Shown here in pieces: positions 7,957-14,713 of a DNA stretch of 33,151 nt. Position 1 is the stretch's first letter; each line of letters starts with the position of its first letter. The stretch is from the NCBI GenBank assembly GCA_046759385.1, contig JBHICC010000030.1, positions 1 to 33,151 on the forward strand, written 5' to 3'. The notes under the pieces were generated by a model. That model made no database searches. It saw nothing but the letters and a program-made list of their open reading frames with translations, and was not told the DNA's origin. This DNA is from JBHICC01 sp046759385. GTDB taxonomy: Bacteria; Pseudomonadota; Gammaproteobacteria; Acidiferrobacterales; SPGG2. The position numbers and the translations under genes were made by a program.

Positions 7957-8847
7957 TCAGGACTTTATCAACGTCCCGACCCCCTGATCAGTAAAAATCT
8001 CTAACAGGGCCGCGTGATCGACGCGACCGTCAATGATGTGTGCAGCGTGCACGCCGCTGTTAACGGCATCGAGCGCACAGCGCACTTTAGGGAGCATGCC
8101 ACCGCGTATGGTGCCGTTTTTAATCAATGCATCGATCTCTTTGGCAGACAAACCGGTCAACAGTTTTCCTGACTTGTCCATAATGCCCGGTGTGTTGGTA
8201 AGCAGAATCAGCTTTTCTGCCTGAAGCGTGATCGCAAGCTTGCCAGCAACCGAGTCTGCATTAATGTTATACGTGTGACCATCATCGCCGACGCCGATCG
8301 GGGCGATGACCGGGATGAAACGACGTGTGTCGAGCAGCGCAACGACTTCTGGATCGATCGCCCGCACCTCGCCGACCTGGCCGATATCGATGATCTCGCT
8401 GGGAAGATTGTTCTTGTTGCTGTTTCCCTCGATAACCAACTTCTCCGCGCGAATGAGCCCGGCATCTTTACCGGACAAACCCACCGCCTTGCCGCCGTGC
8501 TGATTGATCAGGCTGACGATCTCCTTGTTCACCAAACCGCCTAGCACCATCTCCACCACGTCCATGGTCTCACTGTCTGTGACCCGCATACCTTCGACGA
8601 AGCGACTTTCTTTGCCAAGGCGCTGCAAGAAGTCGGCGATCTGCGGACCGCCGCCGTGGACTACAACGGGATGCATGCCGACCAGTTTCATTAGCACGAC
8701 ATCGCGCGCAAAGCCCTGCTTAAGGGCTTCATCGACCATCGCATGCCCACCATACTTGATAACGATCGTCTTGCCAGAAAACCGCTGAATGTACGGCAAG
8801 GCCTCGATCAAGAAGTGTGCGCGGTCAGCGATATTTTTTGGGGACAT
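7957..8847 (-). CDS. argB: Acetylglutamate kinase
   Basis: ArgB phosphorylates N-acetyl-L-glutamate, the second step of arginine synthesis. The 296-residue protein has the amino acid kinase fold: TIVIKYGGHAMVD near the N-terminus (phosphate-binding Lys and glycines), VVVHGGGPQIADFLQRLG, and the C-terminal GGMLPKVRCALDAVNSGVHA. I chose ATG at 8847 (MSPKNIADRAHFL), which matches family starts. The frame stays open 46 codons further upstream, but those codons run through C/G-rich palindromic DNA and are unlikely to be translated. The GGGAGAG ribosome binding site is itself part of that palindromic tract. No other arg gene is present. Confidence 0.96.
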   Translation of the reverse strand: MSPKNIADRAHFLIEALPYIQRFSGKTIVIKYGGHAMVDEALKQGFARDVVLMKLVGMHPVVVHGGGPQIADFLQRLGKESRFVEGMRVTDSETMDVVEMVLGGLVNKEIVSLINQHGGKAVGLSGKDAGLIRAEKLVIEGNSNKNNLPSEIIDIGQVGEVRAIDPEVVALLDTRRFIPVIAPIGVGDDGHTYNINADSVAGKLAITLQAEKLILLTNTPGIMDKSGKLLTGLSAKEIDALIKNGTIRGGMLPKVRCALDAVNSGVHAAHIIDGRVDHAALLEIFTDQGVGTLIKS

Positions 8848-8853
8848 TCCAAC

Positions 8854-8950
8854 TCTCCCTTGCCCTCCCCGAGCAGCGGGGAGAGGGAGTCGCACGATCA
8901 TGTTACTCGTTGCTTCCCCATCTTCCCCGACGAGCGGAGGGGGACCAGCA
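8854..8950. repeat. C/G-rich palindromic tract upstream of argB
   Basis: CTCCCCG (8865-8871) pairs with CGGGGAG (8877-8883) around a 5-base loop. Outer CTCCCT/AGGGAG segments extend the dyad with small bulges. A second imperfect C-rich/G-rich unit follows at about 8921-8950. The proximal arm supplies the argB ribosome binding site on the minus strand, so folding of the transcript could affect argB translation. The units resemble the palindromes at 7481 and 9065. Confidence 0.6.
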
Positions 8951-9056
8951 TAGCTCCTTAAGCAATTCCGTCTCCTGTCTCCCAATACTGGAGAGAGTTT
9001 GGCAACTTACCGTATTTTTCTTACAAAGTCAGGATTGAGGCGGTGCGTGAGGTAAT

Positions 9057-9086
9057 AAAAAATGCCCTCCCCCTCATGGGAGAGGG
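9057..9086 (-). terminator. Rho-independent terminator of hsp20
   Basis: Read on the minus strand, CCCTCTCCC, loop ATGA and GGGGGAGGG form a nine-pair stem with one G-U pair. CATTTTTT follows at once. It lies about 45 bases beyond the hsp20 stop. The stem plus T-run is a classical intrinsic terminator and would separate the heat-shock gene from argB. Confidence 0.75.
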
Positions 9087-9094
9087 AAGGCGCA

Positions 9095-9126
9095 CCCTCC
9101 CCCTTAATGGGGGGGGACAGGGAGGG
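9095..9126. repeat. C/G-rich imperfect palindrome next to hsp20 stop
   Basis: CCCTCCCCCTTAAT is followed by a run of G and then AGGGAGGGG. This is a second copy of the same type of unit as the adjacent terminator stem, placed 5 bases beyond the hsp20 stop codon. The tandem arrangement of two units (9065-9086 and 9095-9126) suggests duplication or a small mobile repeat family. Confidence 0.6.
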
Positions 9127-9131
9127 GTGGT

Positions 9132-9587
9132 TTAGTGAACGTCGACCGCGATCTGCTTAGGCTTTACAGCCTCAGACTTGGGTAGGCTCAGCTCGAGCAC
9201 ACCGTCCTTGTAGCTGGCCTTGACCTTATCCTGGTCAAGCTCAGTGCCCAGCCGCAGGCTGCGCGTGTACTTACCATAGTGGCGCTCCTGCCGAATCACG
9301 CGCCCATCGTCCTTCTCCTCGTGCTCGCTCTTGGTTTCCGCGCTGATCGTAAGCACGCCGTCCTCGAGCGTCACGTTGATGTCGTCCTTCTTGACACCGG
9401 GGAGCTCTGCACGAACGACATAACCGCTGTCGTTCTCGCTCACATCGATCGCGGGAACGAGACTACGTTTGCCGGGTTCGTTGTAATGACTCACCGGTCG
9501 GAAGAAGCCTTCGAACGCATCATCGAAATCATCGTCCAGCCATCCCCACCGGTTCCTGTTGAACAATCTTGGTACGAGTGCAGTCAT
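9132..9587 (-). CDS. Small heat shock protein, Hsp20/alpha-crystallin family
   Basis: A 151-residue Hsp20. A variable N-terminus rich in Trp, Phe and Asp (WGWLDDDFDDAFEGFF) is followed by the alpha-crystallin domain, about residues 44-140: VPAIDVSENDSGYVVRAELP, VKKDDINVTLEDGVLTISAE, KASYKDGVLELSLPK. A short tail contains an I-x-V motif (IAV) used in oligomer assembly. It holds unfolded proteins as an ATP-independent chaperone in the cytoplasm. ATG at 9587 has a perfect ACGGAGGTGA ribosome binding site. The 5' leader carries a small hairpin at 9616-9633 (AAGGGC/GCCCTT). A sigma-32-like promoter lies upstream at 9643-9670 and a terminator lies downstream, so the gene is its own transcription unit. 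Confidence 0.96.
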   Translation of the reverse strand: MTALVPRLFNRNRWGWLDDDFDDAFEGFFRPVSHYNEPGKRSLVPAIDVSENDSGYVVRAELPGVKKDDINVTLEDGVLTISAETKSEHEEKDDGRVIRQERHYGKYTRSLRLGTELDQDKVKASYKDGVLELSLPKSEAVKPKQIAVDVH

Positions 9588-9642
9588 CGTGTCACCTCCG
9601 TAAGTGTGATAACCGAAGGGCCCAACAGCCCTTTGTCTATTT

Positions 9643-9670
9643 AAGTGGGGGTGGGTTGTGAGATTTCAAG
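9643..9670 (-). promoter_or_regulatory. Sigma-32 (heat-shock) type promoter of hsp20
   Basis: Read on minus: CTTGAAA (9664-9670), 13-base spacer, CCCCACTT (9643-9650). The sigma-32 consensus is CTTGAAA, then 13-17 bases, then CCCCATNT; only one defined position of the -10 box differs. The predicted start is near 9636, giving a leader of about 49 bases. Confidence 0.85.
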
Positions 9671-9699
9671 AGGGCGAAAACGCAAGTCTGCGCGTGTAC

Positions 9700-11046
9700 C
9701 TACAATATGTACCGCGCGAGATCCTCGTCCCCGACGAGATCCGAGAGGTGGGTATCGACATAGGCAGCGTCGACCTCAGTTTTCTCACCGCTGCGATCGG
9801 CCGCTTCAAACGAGACCGTCTCAAGCAAGCGCTCCATAACCGTGTGCAGACGCCGCGCGCCGATGTTCTCGGTCTTCTCGTTGACTTGCCAGGCTACCTC
9901 GGCGATGCGCCGCACGCCATCCTCGGAGAACGCTAGCCCCAACCCGTCCGCAGCCATCAATGCTGTGTACTGCTCGGTCAGCGATGCATCGGGCTCGGTA
10001 AGGATCCGGACAAAATCCTCTGCTGTTAGCGCGTCGAGCTCGACGCGGATGGGAAGTCGCCCCTGCAGTTCCGGGACGAGGTCCGACGGCTTGGCAACGT
10101 GAAAGGCCCCCGAGGCAATAAATAGAATATGGTCTGTCTTCAGCATGCCGTACTTCGTCGTCACGGTACACCCCTCAACCAGCGGCAACAGATCGCGCTG
10201 CACGCCTTCACGTGATACATCCGGGCCGCGCGCTTCCGTGCGGCCGACGATCTTGTCGATCTCGTCGATGAAGACGATACCGTTCTGTTCCACACGTTCA
10301 ACCGCGTGCGCCTTGATGTCGTCCTCGTTGATCAGCCGTGCCGCTTCCTCTTCAGCGATGAGTTTCCTGGCCTCCTTGATCCTTACCTTGCGGTCGCGCG
10401 TGCGTCGGCCTCCCATGTTTTGAAACAACCCTTGCAGCTGACTGGTCATTTCTTCCATACCGGGTGGGGCGATAATCTCCACACCCACGTTCGGTACGGT
10501 CAGCTCGATCTCGATCTCCTTGTCATCGAGCGCGCCCTCGCGTAGCTGCTTGCGATATCGCTGGCGTGCAGCGCTGTCGGCAGTGGTCTTCGATGTCTCG
10601 GCACCAACTGCGAACCCCATGTCACGGGCCGGGGGCAGTAGGCTATCCAGAATGCGGTCCTCGGCGGCGTCCTCTGCGCGTTGTCGTACCTTTTCCATCC
10701 CTTCCATGCGGGTCATCTTCACCGCCATATCCACCAGGTCACGGATGATGGAGTCCACTTCGCGGCCGACGTAGCCGACCTCCGTAAACTTGGTCGCTTC
10801 GACTTTGACAAACGGAGCATTCGCGAGTCTGGCCAAGCGTCGCGCGATTTCCGTCTTACCAACGCCTGTCGGCCCGATCATAAGGATATTCTTCGGCGTA
10901 ATCTCATTCCGAAGGTCCTCATCCGGCACCTGCGAGCGCCGCCAACGGTTTCGTAGCGCGATCGCCACGGCACGTTTGGCGCCAGTCTGGCCGACGATAT
11001 GCTTGTCCAGCTCTTGGACGATCTCTCTTGGCGTCATTTCCGACAT
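9700..11046 (-). CDS. hslU: ATP-dependent protease ATPase subunit HslU
   Basis: HslU is the AAA+ unfoldase that feeds substrates to the HslV peptidase. The 448-residue protein begins MSEMTPREIVQELDKHIVGQ, almost identical to E. coli. It has Walker A GPTGVGKT (58-65), the pore loop GYVG (91-94), the intermediate I-domain (about 110-240), Walker B IVFIDEID (257-264), and the C-terminal DLARYIL that docks into HslV. The length is normal (E. coli 443). It follows hslV after 8 bases, so the pair is one operon driven from the promoter upstream of hslV. Confidence 0.98.
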   Translation of the reverse strand: MSEMTPREIVQELDKHIVGQTGAKRAVAIALRNRWRRSQVPDEDLRNEITPKNILMIGPTGVGKTEIARRLARLANAPFVKVEATKFTEVGYVGREVDSIIRDLVDMAVKMTRMEGMEKVRQRAEDAAEDRILDSLLPPARDMGFAVGAETSKTTADSAARQRYRKQLREGALDDKEIEIELTVPNVGVEIIAPPGMEEMTSQLQGLFQNMGGRRTRDRKVRIKEARKLIAEEEAARLINEDDIKAHAVERVEQNGIVFIDEIDKIVGRTEARGPDVSREGVQRDLLPLVEGCTVTTKYGMLKTDHILFIASGAFHVAKPSDLVPELQGRLPIRVELDALTAEDFVRILTEPDASLTEQYTALMAADGLGLAFSEDGVRRIAEVAWQVNEKTENIGARRLHTVMERLLETVSFEAADRSGEKTEVDAAYVDTHLSDLVGDEDLARYIL

Positions 11047-11054
11047 GGGTTCGG

Positions 11055-11597
11055 CTAGCCTGCCAGCTCTTCGACCGTTACGCTGCGGTTAGTATAAACA
11101 CAGATGTCCGCCGTGATCGTGAGGCTCTTCTCGACGATCGTGCGCGCATCAAAGTCAGTATTGTCCAACAGCGCGCGTGCTGCCGCCTGCGCGTAGGGGC
11201 CGCCGGATCCGATCGCGATCAGCCCCTGCTCAGGCTCAATAACATCGCCGCTTCCCGAGATTATCAGCGACGCAGTCCTGTCAGCCACAGCGAGCAATGC
11301 TTCGAGCTGACGCAATTGTCGATCGGTGCGCCAGTCCTTTGCCAGCTCGACCGCAGACCGCACGAGGTGGCCCTGATGCTGTTCGAGCTTACCCTCGAAA
11401 CGCTCAAACAGGGTTAGGGCATCCGCGGTACCGCCGGCGAAACCCGCGATCACGCGGTCTTTGTACAGCCGACGCACCTTGCGGGCATTGCCCTTCATGA
11501 TCGTGTTCCCCATGGAGACCTGGCCATCACCGCCGATCACGACCTTATCGTTTCTCCTAACGGAAAGGATTGTGGTGCCGTGAATAGCCTGTGACAC
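11055..11597 (-). CDS. hslV: ATP-dependent protease peptidase subunit HslV
   Basis: HslV is the threonine peptidase of the HslUV protease. The conserved core starts TTILSVRRNDKVVIGGDGQ, with the first Thr as nucleophile, and continues MKGNARKVRRLY, GFAGGTADA, AIGSGGPYAQAAARALL. In E. coli the Thr directly follows Met. Here six residues (SQAIHG) precede it after a GTG at 11597. As I recall, beta-proteobacterial HslV has a similar short extension ending in Gly and is processed at Gly-Thr, which supports GTG 11597 (180 residues). An upstream in-frame TTG at 11654 would add 19 residues without support. The ribosome binding site is weak. hslU starts 8 bases downstream. Confidence 0.96.
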   Translation of the reverse strand: MSQAIHGTTILSVRRNDKVVIGGDGQVSMGNTIMKGNARKVRRLYKDRVIAGFAGGTADALTLFERFEGKLEQHQGHLVRSAVELAKDWRTDRQLRQLEALLAVADRTASLIISGSGDVIEPEQGLIAIGSGGPYAQAAARALLDNTDFDARTIVEKSLTITADICVYTNRSVTVEELAG

Positions 11598-11700
11598 TGA
11601 GCTGCCTGCTGAACGTGAGATTTGGGGAAGTGTCAGACGGTGCGCGCAATCCAAGCTCGGGCACTAGACCGCCGTCTCCATTGTACCGAATACTCTGGGA

Positions 11701-11729
11701 ATATCAGCCCAGCTTGTGGAAATTTCAAG
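11701..11729 (-). promoter_or_regulatory. Sigma-32 type promoter of hslVU
   Basis: Read on minus: a perfect CTTGAAA -35 box (11723-11729), 14-base spacer, then GCTGATAT (11701-11708) as a partial CCCCATNT -10 box. hslVU is a classical sigma-32 operon in E. coli. The -10 is weak, so a sigma-70 contribution is possible. Confidence 0.6.
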
Positions 11730-11769
11730 GGCCCAGGGCAAGGTGATCAATAATAATAACAATAAGGCT

Positions 11770-12435
11770 TCAAGCGTCTACGCGTACCTGGGCGTCGTAG
11801 AGTGCCCGCCGGCGACGGGCGGCGTCACGCAGCGCCCACCAGGCACGACCGCCTAGCAGCGCCGCAAGTATCAGACCGTAGATAACGGGCTCGGTAATAT
11901 CGCTTTTCACGAGCCAGTAGAAGTGGATCACACCCAAAACAGCAATCGCATAAACCAGCCGATGAAGCAACTGCCAGCGCTTGGCGCCCAGCCGTCTGAC
12001 CATGCCGTTCGTGGACGTCATTGCCAGCGGGATGAGTAATACGAAGCTCGCGTAACCGAGCATAATGTATGGCCGCTCGAAGAGGTCCTCGACGATCAAC
12101 TCCAGTATGAAGAACTGGTCGAGCCAAAGATAGCTGACGAAATGCAAGCTAGCGTAGAAGAACGTAAACAGACCTAGCATGCGACGCAGTCGCAGTATGG
12201 CGCTAAAGCCACTGAGGCGTCGAAACGGAGTGACCGTAAGCGTGATTAGTAGAAAGCGCAAGGTCCAATCCCCAGTATATCGCCTGATTGTTTCGACAGG
12301 ATTGGCGCCGAGGTTATCGGCAAACCCGTCCCAGATCAGCCATGTCAATGGGACTAAGCTCACGATAAAAACGCTGGGCTTTACGACCCAGCGCATCCAC
12401 TGATTTAACTTCATAGAGGAGAAACGGTTCGTCAC
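11770..12435 (-). CDS. msrQ: Heme-binding membrane subunit MsrQ of the MsrPQ system
   Basis: MsrQ (YedZ) is an inner-membrane heme protein that passes electrons from the quinone pool or flavin reductase to MsrP, which repairs oxidised methionines in periplasmic proteins. The 221-residue protein has about six membrane helices and the family motifs RRYTGDWTLRFLLITLTVTP, LRLRRMLGLFTFFYASLHF, and LLHRLVYAIAVLGVIHFYW. His residues in the last two blocks are candidate heme ligands. The start is GTG at 12435; an in-frame ATG seven codons on (12414) has no ribosome binding site. It lies 28 bases downstream of msrP in the same operon. Confidence 0.95.
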   Translation of the reverse strand: MTNRFSSMKLNQWMRWVVKPSVFIVSLVPLTWLIWDGFADNLGANPVETIRRYTGDWTLRFLLITLTVTPFRRLSGFSAILRLRRMLGLFTFFYASLHFVSYLWLDQFFILELIVEDLFERPYIMLGYASFVLLIPLAMTSTNGMVRRLGAKRWQLLHRLVYAIAVLGVIHFYWLVKSDITEPVIYGLILAALLGGRAWWALRDAARRRRALYDAQVRVDA

Positions 12436-12463
12436 GGGCGCTCGTAGGCCTTAGGCGCCCAGC

Positions 12464-13441
12464 CTAGTAGTACTTCTTCAGGTCCATGCCGGCGTAGAGG
12501 TGGGCGACTTGCTCTGCGTAACCGTTAAACATCAAGGTTTTGCGCTTAGGCGTAAACCAGGAGTCTTCACCGATGCGGCGCTCGTATTTCTGACTCCATC
12601 GCGGGTGATCAACAGTTGGATTGACGTTGGAGTAAAATCCATATTCGTTCGGCGTGGCCATGTTCCAAGTCGTCTGCGGCGCTTTCTCCACAAAACCGAT
12701 CTTGACGATAGACTTGATGCTCTTGAAACCGTACTTCCACGGCACAACTAGGCGCATCGGCGCGCCGTTCTGATTAGGCATTACCGCCCCATACAGTCCG
12801 ATGGCAAAAATGCTCAAGGGATTCATGGCCTCGTCGATACGCAGGCCCTCGCGATACGGCCAGTTGAGTCCGCCGCCGAATAGCCCGGGGCTCTGGCCCG
12901 GCATTTGCTCCGGATCGTGAAGCGTAACAAACTGCACATACTTGGCGCGTGAGTTCGGTTCAAAGCGCTTGAGCACATCACCGAGGGGAAAGCCGACCCA
13001 GGGGACCACCATTGACCAGGCCTCCACACAACGCAGCCGATAAATGCGCTCTTCCAGCGCATGCGGCTTGATAAGGTCGTCGATATCGTAAACGCCGGGT
13101 TTATTGCACTCGCCTTCGACCGCCACCGTCCACGGCCGTGTCTTCATCTTCGGCGCGTACTTGGCGGGCGAACGCTTATCCGAGCCGAATTCATAAAAGT
13201 TATTGTAGCTGGTTATATGCTCATAGGGTGTCAGTTTGTCGTCAACCTTATAAGCGCTCTTACGTACACCTTGCAGCTTCTCGCCGGCGCGAGCGCTACC
13301 GGGCAAGAACAGGCTCGGTCCCATCAATCCCGCCGCTGCAGCCACCGCCGCGGTCTGCAGGAAGCGTCGCCGCTGATGAAACAATTCCTCAGCGGTGATT
13401 TCAGAAGCTTTGATATCCGGTGCCTGTTTGATGAGCAACAT
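12464..13441 (-). CDS. msrP: Periplasmic methionine sulfoxide reductase catalytic subunit MsrP
   Basis: MsrP (YedY) is a molybdopterin enzyme that reduces methionine sulfoxide in periplasmic proteins. The N-terminus carries a Tat signal: RRRFLQT (24-30), a hydrophobic stretch, and a probable cleavage after ARA (about 52), as expected for a cofactor-loaded export substrate. The molybdenum-ligand Cys138 lies in RLRCVEAWSMVVPW. NGAPMRLVVPWKYGFKS and the C-terminal DLKKYY are family features. The length, 325 residues, is normal. The start is ATG at 13441 with AGGAAG upstream. msrQ follows, forming the usual msrPQ operon. Confidence 0.97.
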   Translation of the reverse strand: MLLIKQAPDIKASEITAEELFHQRRRFLQTAAVAAAAGLMGPSLFLPGSARAGEKLQGVRKSAYKVDDKLTPYEHITSYNNFYEFGSDKRSPAKYAPKMKTRPWTVAVEGECNKPGVYDIDDLIKPHALEERIYRLRCVEAWSMVVPWVGFPLGDVLKRFEPNSRAKYVQFVTLHDPEQMPGQSPGLFGGGLNWPYREGLRIDEAMNPLSIFAIGLYGAVMPNQNGAPMRLVVPWKYGFKSIKSIVKIGFVEKAPQTTWNMATPNEYGFYSNVNPTVDHPRWSQKYERRIGEDSWFTPKRKTLMFNGYAEQVAHLYAGMDLKKYY

Positions 13442-13587
13442 GAATGATCTTCCTGTTCGAGGCGCTAGCAGAGGGCTTAGTTATCCGACCAATGGGGCGT
13501 TCAGAGTTCCCACTTCAGCTCATGGCCGCGTGCGTGCGCCTCTGGCCGCTGACGTTATACCTAAAGTTATTTTGGCGACTCGGCCGT

Positions 13588-13607
13588 GCCGGCACAAGCA
13601 AGCCGGC
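13588..13607. repeat. GCCGGC stem-loop beyond the htpX stop
   Basis: GCCGGC at 13588-13593 and 13602-13607 can pair around an 8-base loop, starting 3 bases beyond the htpX stop on minus. No T-run follows. It may slow polymerase between htpX and msrPQ but is not a strong intrinsic terminator. The rest of the 168-base gap (13442-13609) shows no clear promoter for msrPQ. Confidence 0.4.
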
Positions 13608-13609
13608 TG

Positions 13610-14497
13610 CTAGGACGTCACCTGCTGCAGCGCCGCGACCCGTTCTTCTAACGGCGGGTGCGACATGAACAATCGCTTGAACCCGTGGCCGATACCGCCC
13701 GAGATGCCGAAGGCTGCCATCTGATCAGGCAGGTGAGGCTGCTGCACTCCCGCCTTCAGACGTTCGAGGGCAGCAATCATTTTCTCGCGACCAGCCAGAC
13801 TGGCACCACCGGCATCGGCACGAAACTCGCGCTGACGACTGAACCACATGACAATCACACTCGCGAGTATGCCAAGTATGATCTGCGCCGCGATCGCCGT
13901 TATCCAGAAACCGGGGCCGTGGCCGCGCTCAGTCTTGAACACGACCCTATCGACGACGTGCCCGATCACCCGTGACAAAAAGATGACAAACGTGTTTACC
14001 ACGCCCTGAATCAGTGCCAAAGTGACCATGTCGCCATTCGCCACATGCGTCACCTCATGCGCCAAGACGGCTTCGACTTCGTCTCGATGCATCGAGCGCA
14101 AAAGCCCCGTACTTACGGCGACGAGCGCGTTATTACGATTCATGCCGGTGGCAAAGGCGTTCATGTCGGGCGCATCATAGACCGCTATTTCGGGTATACC
14201 AATGCCCGCCCGTTGCGCTTGATGGCGAACGGTCTCTACTAGCCAGGTCTCCGTCGGATTCGATGGCCGCTCGATCACATGCGCGCCCGTCAAGTGCTTG
14301 GCCGTCCACTTCGATATTGCTAAAGAGATAAACGACCCGCCAAACCCGATAATGGCAGCGAAAATCAGCAAAGCATTGTAATCGAGCGCGACGCCTTGCT
14401 CGTCCAGCAGGCTTTCAATGCCGAGCAAACGCATGGAGATGCTGAGCACGGCCAACACCGCGATATTGGTCCCTACAAATAGAAGAATGCGTTTCAT
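13610..14497 (-). CDS. htpX: Membrane zinc metalloprotease HtpX (M48B)
   Basis: HtpX degrades misfolded inner-membrane proteins together with FtsH. The 295-residue protein has two N-terminal membrane helices (about 1-25 and 40-60), then the protease domain with the zinc site HEVTH (147-151) in EVEAVLAHEVTHVANGDMV. Two further hydrophobic segments follow (about 165-185 and 195-220), and a third metal ligand is expected in FRADAGGASLAG. The length is typical. Start ATG at 14497 has ACGGAGCG upstream. A sigma-32-like promoter candidate lies at 14540-14567. lemA, a frequent neighbour of htpX, is about 7 kb away here. Confidence 0.97.
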   Translation of the reverse strand: MKRILLFVGTNIAVLAVLSISMRLLGIESLLDEQGVALDYNALLIFAAIIGFGGSFISLAISKWTAKHLTGAHVIERPSNPTETWLVETVRHQAQRAGIGIPEIAVYDAPDMNAFATGMNRNNALVAVSTGLLRSMHRDEVEAVLAHEVTHVANGDMVTLALIQGVVNTFVIFLSRVIGHVVDRVVFKTERGHGPGFWITAIAAQIILGILASVIVMWFSRQREFRADAGGASLAGREKMIAALERLKAGVQQPHLPDQMAAFGISGGIGHGFKRLFMSHPPLEERVAALQQVTS

Positions 14498-14539
14498 TGA
14501 TTGCGCTCCGTCACATGATGTTAAGACATTCGACTAAAT

Positions 14540-14567
14540 AGATGCGCCCGCTCCCCGCGAGTTCAAC
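14540..14567 (-). promoter_or_regulatory. Candidate sigma-32 promoter of htpX
   Basis: Read on minus: GTTGAAC (14561-14567; five of seven match CTTGAAA), 13-base spacer, GCGCATCT (14540-14547; matches CCCCATNT at five of its seven defined positions). The spacing equals that of the hsp20 promoter. htpX is heat-inducible in E. coli. A C/G-rich dyad (14545-14551 with 14575-14581) overlaps the site. Confidence 0.45.
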
Positions 14568-14713
14568 CGTGCGCGCGGGCGTTTGAGGAGCATACGGCCT
14601 GGGGATACGACCGTAAGGCGTTCTGGGTCGCAGCCGCCGCCCAGCGGGTGAGGAAAATGCTATCATAAAAAGGGTAAGCGATCGTTTGTCGATAAGAGGT
14701 CTGGAGTTTCGAT

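Noticed and set aside
9588..9636. RNA thermometer in the hsp20 leader
   Set aside because: The only stem involving the ribosome binding region is four pairs (TCAC/GTGA); the better hairpin at 9616-9633 does not cover the site.
11598..11654. Upstream TTG start for hslV adding 19 residues
   Set aside because: The extra residues do not resemble HslV N-termini.
13444..13668. 74-codon plus-strand frame between msrP and htpX
   Set aside because: It begins 2 bases from the msrP start, has no ribosome binding site, and its end runs antisense into htpX. No family match is recognised.
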